Positions 6,323 through 9,532 of a stretch of 9,532 bases of DNA are shown piece by piece (position 1 is the first letter of the stretch; each line of letters begins with the position of its first letter). The notes beneath the pieces are model-generated. The model did not search any database. It worked only from the letters and a program-made list of their open reading frames with translations, and was not told the origin of the DNA. Origin of the DNA: Candidatus Methanomethylophilaceae archaeon (GTDB lineage: Archaea > Thermoplasmatota > Thermoplasmata > Methanomassiliicoccales > Methanomethylophilaceae). A program made the translations under genes and the position numbers. Location: the NCBI GenBank assembly GCA_016296195.1, contig JAEDJU010000044.1:1-9532 (forward strand), in the 5' to 3' direction.

Positions 6323-7188
6323 GCGATCTCGATTGGATCATCGTCGCACTAGCCTATGCCGTACTGGCCCCTGTGGCCGGATGTATACTGGCGGGAGTGG
6401 ACAGGAAACTGTCAGCCAGGATGCAGGGTAGAAGGGGACCGCCCATCCTACAACCCTACTATGATGTCCGCAAGTTCTGTGAGAAGGAACAGATCACATC
6501 CAATGGGGTCCAGGACTTCTATGTCGGATGCTACCTGCTGTTCGTGATCATCACCGGAATCCTGTTCTTCGCCGGACAGGACCTGCTCCTGGTGATATTC
6601 ACCCTGACACTCGGGGAGACGTTCCTGATCCTGGCCGCATACTCGTCCGGATCACCGTTCTCCCAGATAGGTGCCCAGAGAGAGCTCTATGCGGCCATGG
6701 CGTTCGAGCCCATCTTCCTGCTGATGGCCATATGCCTGTACCTTCAGACCGGATCGTTCACCGTCTCAGACATGATCGGAAGCGGTGGACTCCCATCGGT
6801 CATGGTGATCGGAGCATTCCTCGCATTCGTGATCGGACTCACGATCAAGATGAGGAAATCACCGTTCGACCTCAGCATGTCCCATCATGCCCACCAGGAC
6901 CTGGTCAGGGGTATGACCACGGAGTTCTCCGGAAGGACCCTCGCCATGATCGAGGTGTCACACTGGTACGAGAACATCATGCTCCTGGGAATGGTCGCAC
7001 TGTTCATCGCCGACGGAACGGCCCTGATGGCGGCCATCGGAACAGCACTGGCGATCGTGGTGTACATCCTCGAGATCGCCATCGACAACGGATTCGCCAG
7101 GATGACCTGGCAGAGTGCCCTGAAGAGCGGATGGGCGATCGCACTGATCCTCGGTGTGCTGAACGTCGCCGTCCTGCTCTATCTGTGA
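6319..7188 (+). CDS. echB: Ech hydrogenase subunit EchB, NuoH-like membrane anchor
   Basis: This NuoH/HyfC-type integral membrane subunit links the hydrogenase arm to the ion-pumping subunit. It has 289 residues, normal for EchB. An N-terminal helix (about 5-27) is followed by the polar loop DRKLSARMQGRRGP (28-41) and ILQPYYDVRKF (43-53), the NuoH equivalent of the loop facing the peripheral arm. SPFSQIGAQREL (112-123) and the loop from K177 through SPFDLS, HHAHQDLVRG and TEFSGR to HWYEN are strongly conserved in this family. Hydrophobic helices lie around 69-82, 88-106, 127-142, 160-175, 219-248 and 272-288. The start overlaps the echA stop and is served by the GGAGGTG at 6305-6311. The echC gene follows after 11 bp. 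Confidence 0.92.
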   Translation: MSDLDWIIVALAYAVLAPVAGCILAGVDRKLSARMQGRRGPPILQPYYDVRKFCEKEQITSNGVQDFYVGCYLLFVIITGILFFAGQDLLLVIFTLTLGETFLILAAYSSGSPFSQIGAQRELYAAMAFEPIFLLMAICLYLQTGSFTVSDMIGSGGLPSVMVIGAFLAFVIGLTIKMRKSPFDLSMSHHAHQDLVRGMTTEFSGRTLAMIEVSHWYENIMLLGMVALFIADGTALMAAIGTALAIVVYILEIAIDNGFARMTWQSALKSGWAIALILGVLNVAVLLYL

Positions 7189-7199
7189 GGTGAGATGAT

Positions 7200-7637
7200 A
7201 TGACATACACTACGAAATCCCCTTGGATACTCCACTATGATGCATCCAGCTGCAATGGGTGCGACATAGAGGTCCTGGCGTGCCTCACACCGCTCTACGA
7301 TGTGGAGAGGTTCGGGATCATCAACACCGGCGACCCGAAACAAGCGGACATCCTGCTGATAACGGGCGCCGTCAACGATCAGAACAAGAACGTGGTCAAA
7401 CAGCTGTACGAGCAGATGCCGGAACCGAAGGTCGTGGTCGCTGTCGGGATATGCGCCTGTTCCGGAGGTGTGTTCAGGGATTGCTACAACATCCTGGGAG
7501 GAGTGGACACGGTCATCCCCGTGGATGTGTACGTTCCCGGATGCGCTGCGAGACCGGAATCGATAATCGATGGCGTCGTCAAAGGTCTGGCGGTGCTCGA
7601 GGAGAAAACGAAGAAACTGAAGGAGGCCCGGAGATGA
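7200..7637 (+). CDS. echC: Ech hydrogenase small subunit EchC (NuoB-like, proximal FeS cluster)
   Basis: This is the 145-residue small subunit of a group 4 [NiFe] hydrogenase, homologous to NuoB. It carries the [4Fe-4S] cluster nearest the NiFe site. The ligands are evident: C18 and C21 in SSCNGCDIEVL, C85 in GICACSGGVF and C115 in VPGCAARPES. It has no signal peptide, as expected for cytoplasm-facing group 4 enzymes and unlike periplasmic uptake hydrogenases. GAGGTGA (7187-7193), overlapping the echB stop, is the ribosome binding site 6 nt before ATG 7200; an ATG at 7195 is out of frame. The C-terminus is Lys/Glu-rich (EEKTKKLKEARR). The stop overlaps the echD start (ATGA). Confidence 0.94.
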   Translation: MTYTTKSPWILHYDASSCNGCDIEVLACLTPLYDVERFGIINTGDPKQADILLITGAVNDQNKNVVKQLYEQMPEPKVVVAVGICACSGGVFRDCYNILGGVDTVIPVDVYVPGCAARPESIIDGVVKGLAVLEEKTKKLKEARR

Positions 7638-7996
7638 ACCAGGTGTTCCAGGAGGTGGATTGCTCCGAGATCCCCTCCCTCGCGAAGAGGATGCATTCGG
7701 AGGGTTACCGCATGGTGCAGATCTGCGGTGTCACGAAGAAAGGGGAGACGGAGATGGTCTACTCGTTCGACAGGGACCATGAGATGGTCTGCTACAAGGT
7801 GCATGTGCCGTTCGGTACATCCGTCGGAAGCATAACACCGGAGTACTGGGCGGCTTTCGTCTACGAGAACGAGATCCACGACCTGTTCGGTGTCGAGTTC
7901 ACCGACAGCAGACTGGACTACAAGGGCAACTTCTTCAGGATGTCCGTGAAGACACCCTGGAAAGGAGCCGAAGACGGTGATGAGGGGGCATCCTGA
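7634..7996 (+). CDS. echD: Ech hydrogenase subunit EchD (NuoC-like)
   Basis: This 120-residue soluble subunit belongs to the NuoC/30-kDa family, a structural component of the peripheral arm that contacts the large subunit. The signature is ENEIHDLFGVEF (78-89), the counterpart of the E-R-E-[IV]-x-D-[ML]-F-G motif. The preceding STPEYW-like segment (SITPEYWAAFVYENE) and the trailing DYKGNFFR are also family-like. The ATG at 7634 overlaps the echC stop (ATGA) and is preceded by AGGAGG (7621-7626) at 7 nt spacing, so the start is well supported; the frame remains open further upstream but that part overlaps echC. The acidic tail GAEDGDEGAS is not conserved in the family. The stop overlaps the echE ATG. 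Confidence 0.9.
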   Translation: MNQVFQEVDCSEIPSLAKRMHSEGYRMVQICGVTKKGETEMVYSFDRDHEMVCYKVHVPFGTSVGSITPEYWAAFVYENEIHDLFGVEFTDSRLDYKGNFFRMSVKTPWKGAEDGDEGAS

Positions 7997-9075
7997 TGGG
8001 AAAGCGCACGATAGTACCGTTCGGACCCCAGCATCCAGCCCTGCCTGAACCCATACACCTGGACCTCGAACTGGAGGACGAGAAGGTCGTCAGGGCGATC
8101 CCCTCGATCGGATACGTCCACAGGGGGTTGGAGAAACTGGCGGAGACCAGGGACTACGAACAGATGACGTACGTCATGGAGAGGGTCTGCGGGATCTGCA
8201 GCTTCGGACACAGCTACGGATACACGGGTGCCGTCGAAGGACTGATGGACATCGAGATCCCCGACCGCGCCAGATACCTGAGGGTCATCTTCCATGAACT
8301 GTCCAGGGTCCACAGCCACCTCCTGTGGTTGGGACTCCTGGCCGATGCCATGGGATTCGACTCCCTGTTCATGCACTGCTGGAGGATCCGCGAGAAGGTC
8401 CTGGATGTGTTCGAGGAGATCACGGGTGCGAGGGTCATCATGTCGTTCTGCAAGGTGGGTGGCGTGAGGAAGGACGTCTCACCCGAGATGCTCAGGAAGG
8501 TTTCCGGCGTCTGTGACGAGATCGAGGAGGAGGTCAGGAAAACCGGCATGGTGTTCATGAAGGACACGTCCGTCAGGAACAGACTCGTAGGGAAAGGGAT
8601 CCTGTCCAGACAGGAGATCATCGACCTTTCCGCTGTCGGCCCCGTCGCCAGAGGTTCCGGAGTGGACAATGACGTCAGAACAACAGAATCGACATACAGG
8701 GCCCTGGGATTCGAACCCGTACTCAGGGATGAGGGAGACTGCTACTCCAGATGCATGGTCAGGGTGGATGAGCTCATCCAATCACTGAACCTCATCAGGA
8801 ATGCGATCAAGGACATCCCTTCAGGAGACTATCAGGTTCCAGTCAAAGGGCCTGTTCCCATAGGGGATTTCGCCTTCAGGGTCGAACAACCCCGCGGAGA
8901 GGGATTCTACTATGTCCAGGGGAACGGGACCAAGAACCTGAGCCGTGCCAGGGTCAGGACTCCTACCAACATCAACATCCCCGCATTGGTGAAGACCCTC
9001 CAGGGATGCGACCTCCAGGATGTGACCATGCTGGTGCTCACGATAGATCCCTGCATCAGCTGTACGGAGAGGTGA
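7996..9075 (+). CDS. echE: Ech hydrogenase large subunit EchE ([NiFe] catalytic subunit)
   Basis: This is the catalytic subunit of a group 4 [NiFe] hydrogenase (NuoD-related), 359 residues, normal for EchE. All four NiFe ligands are present: C65 and C68 in ERVCGICSFGHSYG, and C353 and C356 in DPCISCTER. This rules out a NuoD/FpoD protein, which lacks these cysteines. The N-terminal GPQHPALPEP (10-19) and HRGLEKLAE (42-50) are typical for the superfamily. The protein ends three residues after the last ligand, so there is no C-terminal extension for a maturation protease to remove; such unprocessed forms occur in some Ech-type enzymes. The ATG overlaps the echD stop, with GGTGATGAGGGGG just upstream. 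The product should oxidise H2 or reduce protons on the cytoplasmic face, coupled to ferredoxin through EchF and EchC. Confidence 0.96.
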   Translation: MGKRTIVPFGPQHPALPEPIHLDLELEDEKVVRAIPSIGYVHRGLEKLAETRDYEQMTYVMERVCGICSFGHSYGYTGAVEGLMDIEIPDRARYLRVIFHELSRVHSHLLWLGLLADAMGFDSLFMHCWRIREKVLDVFEEITGARVIMSFCKVGGVRKDVSPEMLRKVSGVCDEIEEEVRKTGMVFMKDTSVRNRLVGKGILSRQEIIDLSAVGPVARGSGVDNDVRTTESTYRALGFEPVLRDEGDCYSRCMVRVDELIQSLNLIRNAIKDIPSGDYQVPVKGPVPIGDFAFRVEQPRGEGFYYVQGNGTKNLSRARVRTPTNINIPALVKTLQGCDLQDVTMLVLTIDPCISCTER

Positions 9076-9080
9076 ATCCG

Positions 9081-9449
9081 ATGGCCATAATGAAGTTCGG
9101 AGGCAGGATCGCCAGAAACCTGTTCTCGAAACCCCCCACTCTCAACTACCCCGCTGAACCTAGGGAATACACCGAAAGGACACGCGGACACATATCGTTC
9201 GACCCATCGGACTGCATCCTGTGCAACATTTGCGGAAGGAAATGCCCCACCAATGCCATCCATGCGGACAAGGCCGCCAGGACGATCACCATCGAAAGGA
9301 TGGGATGCGTCCAATGCGGATACTGTGTGGAATCATGCCCCAAGGCATGCCTCATCATGGAGAGGGACTACACAGAACCGAACACGACCAAGACGACGGA
9401 TGTCTTCCAGGTTCCAGTCAGGGAGAAACCGAGGGAAGGAACCCAATGA
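9081..9449 (+). CDS. echF: Ech hydrogenase subunit EchF, 2x[4Fe-4S] ferredoxin-type protein
   Basis: This polyferredoxin subunit (NuoI-like) has 122 residues. It holds two [4Fe-4S] clusters that accept or donate electrons from soluble ferredoxin. The ligand sets are C45-x2-C48-x2-C51-x3-C55P and C76-x2-C79-x2-C82-x3-C86P, both complete. The N-terminus (MKFGGRIARNLFSKPPTLNYP) is the characteristic lead-in of NuoI/EchF proteins. I chose ATG 9081 because GAGGTGA (9069-9075) lies 5 nt ahead of it. The frame is open back to 9006, but that stretch overlaps echE and carries no family sequence. It is the last recognisable gene of the operon. Confidence 0.94.
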   Translation: MAIMKFGGRIARNLFSKPPTLNYPAEPREYTERTRGHISFDPSDCILCNICGRKCPTNAIHADKAARTITIERMGCVQCGYCVESCPKACLIMERDYTEPNTTKTTDVFQVPVREKPREGTQ

Positions 9450-9453
9450 AACA

Positions 9454-9479
9454 TGAGGGGGTCCGCATGGGCCTCCTCA
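9454..9479 (+). terminator. Hairpin after echF, followed by a T6 tract
   Basis: TGAGGGGGTCC (9454-9464), loop GCAT (9465-9468) and GGGCCTCCTCA (9469-9479) pair over 11 positions with two G-U wobbles. It starts 4 bases after the echF stop. A run of six T (9507-9512) lies further downstream and is the better candidate for archaeal U-tract termination. The hairpin may instead protect the 3' end of the ech mRNA. Confidence 0.45.
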
Positions 9480-9497
9480 ATTTAGGCTATCCTAAAT
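9480..9497. promoter_or_regulatory. Operator-like palindrome 1, ATTTAGG-N4-CCTAAAT
   Basis: Perfect 7-bp arms flank CTAT, and the core TTAGGCTATCCTAA resembles the TTAGG...CCTAA boxes bound by DtxR/IdeR-family metal-dependent repressors. It lies directly upstream of a TATA box and covers the position of the TFB-recognition element, so binding there should interfere with initiation of the gene starting at 9528. Confidence 0.6.
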
Positions 9498-9505
9498 ATT
9501 AAATA
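9497..9505 (+). promoter_or_regulatory. TATA box for the gene starting at 9528
   Basis: TATTAAATA is a good archaeal TATA box. Its centre is 27 bases before the ATG at 9528, which predicts a leaderless transcript. It lies between the two palindromes. Confidence 0.6.
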
Positions 9506-9509
9506 GTTT

Positions 9510-9525
9510 TTTAGGTATTCCTAAA
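9510..9525. promoter_or_regulatory. Operator-like palindrome 2, TTTAGG-N4-CCTAAA
   Basis: Perfect 6-bp arms surround TATT. The arms are the same as in palindrome 1 and the centres are 29 bp apart. It occupies the space between the TATA box and the predicted start point at 9528, a classic repressor position. Its left arm overlaps the T6 tract. Confidence 0.6.
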
Positions 9526-9527
9526 TC

Positions 9528-9532
9528 ATGGA
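9528..9532 (+). CDS. Start codon of a downstream gene, cut by the window edge
   Basis: ATG at 9528-9530 is followed by two bases only. It is proposed as a start solely because a TATA box and paired operator-like palindromes sit at the right distance for leaderless transcription. Nothing can be said of the product; the operator type suggests a metal-regulated gene such as a transporter or a DtxR-family regulator. Confidence 0.35.

Noticed and set aside
4412..9449. Fpo/Nuo-type complex I or an Mbh/formate hydrogenlyase instead of Ech
   Set aside because: EchE keeps all four NiFe cysteines (unlike FpoD/NuoD), and the compact six-subunit order A-F without Mrp-like subunits or a formate dehydrogenase fits Ech.
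1..9532. CRISPR array, tRNA/rRNA genes, insertion sequences or attachment sites
   Set aside because: No regularly spaced direct repeats, cloverleaf-forming intergenic sequence, transposase or integrase motifs were seen; intergenic gaps are all under 140 bp.
1..9532. A previously undescribed defence or mobile system
   Set aside because: Each gene fits a known metabolic or housekeeping family and the only candidate effector-like protein, the ATPase at 2953-4272, has no partner typical of a defence island.

Overview
The window looks like part of a methanogenic archaeon, most likely of the Methanomassiliicoccales/Methanomethylophilaceae type. The evidence is a six-gene Ech hydrogenase operon in the echABCDEF order known from Methanosarcina, archaeal TATA-like boxes sitting about 26 bp ahead of leaderless or short-leader starts, GGAGGTGA-type ribosome binding sites, an archaeal ATPase/DUF234 protein and a transglutaminase-like protein. 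AGG is used heavily for Arg and ATA often for Ile. The order-level placement is an inference; no rRNA or methanogenesis marker gene lies in the window.

Layout. Positions 1-548 (+) hold the 3' end of a transglutaminase-like protein. It converges on a minus-strand block that is transcribed in the order ATPase (4272-2953), glycerol kinase (2946-1447), short-chain dehydrogenase (1371-622). A long perfect hairpin lies between the convergent ends. A 139-bp divergent promoter region (4273-4411) separates this block from the plus-strand ech operon (4412-9449). After echF come a strong hairpin, a T6 tract and a new promoter. That promoter's TATA box is flanked by two TTTAGG-N4-CCTAAA palindromes, and the next gene starts at 9528, five bases before the window ends.

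How the genes work together. EchA and EchB are the membrane ion-translocating subunits. EchC, EchD, EchE and EchF form the peripheral [NiFe] hydrogenase arm with its FeS relay. Together they should couple ferredoxin oxidation/reduction and H2 production/uptake to an ion gradient. All NiFe ligands and all expected FeS-cluster cysteines are present, so the complex looks intact. The genes are joined by ATGA overlaps or gaps of at most 11 nt, consistent with one translationally coupled transcript. In the minus-strand block, glycerol kinase makes sn-glycerol 3-phosphate, the SDR is an uncharacterised NAD(P)H oxidoreductase, and the ATPase is an archaeal STAND-like protein with degraded catalytic motifs. 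Their shared strand and the 6-bp gap between the first two suggest co-transcription but do not prove a shared function.

The genes belong to known families. I see no clear new defence or mobile system. The most noteworthy signals are regulatory: the paired metal-regulator-like operators at the right edge, a matching hairpin element at both ends of the SDR gene, a palindrome upstream of the ech promoter, and a stem-loop that contains the echB ribosome binding site.
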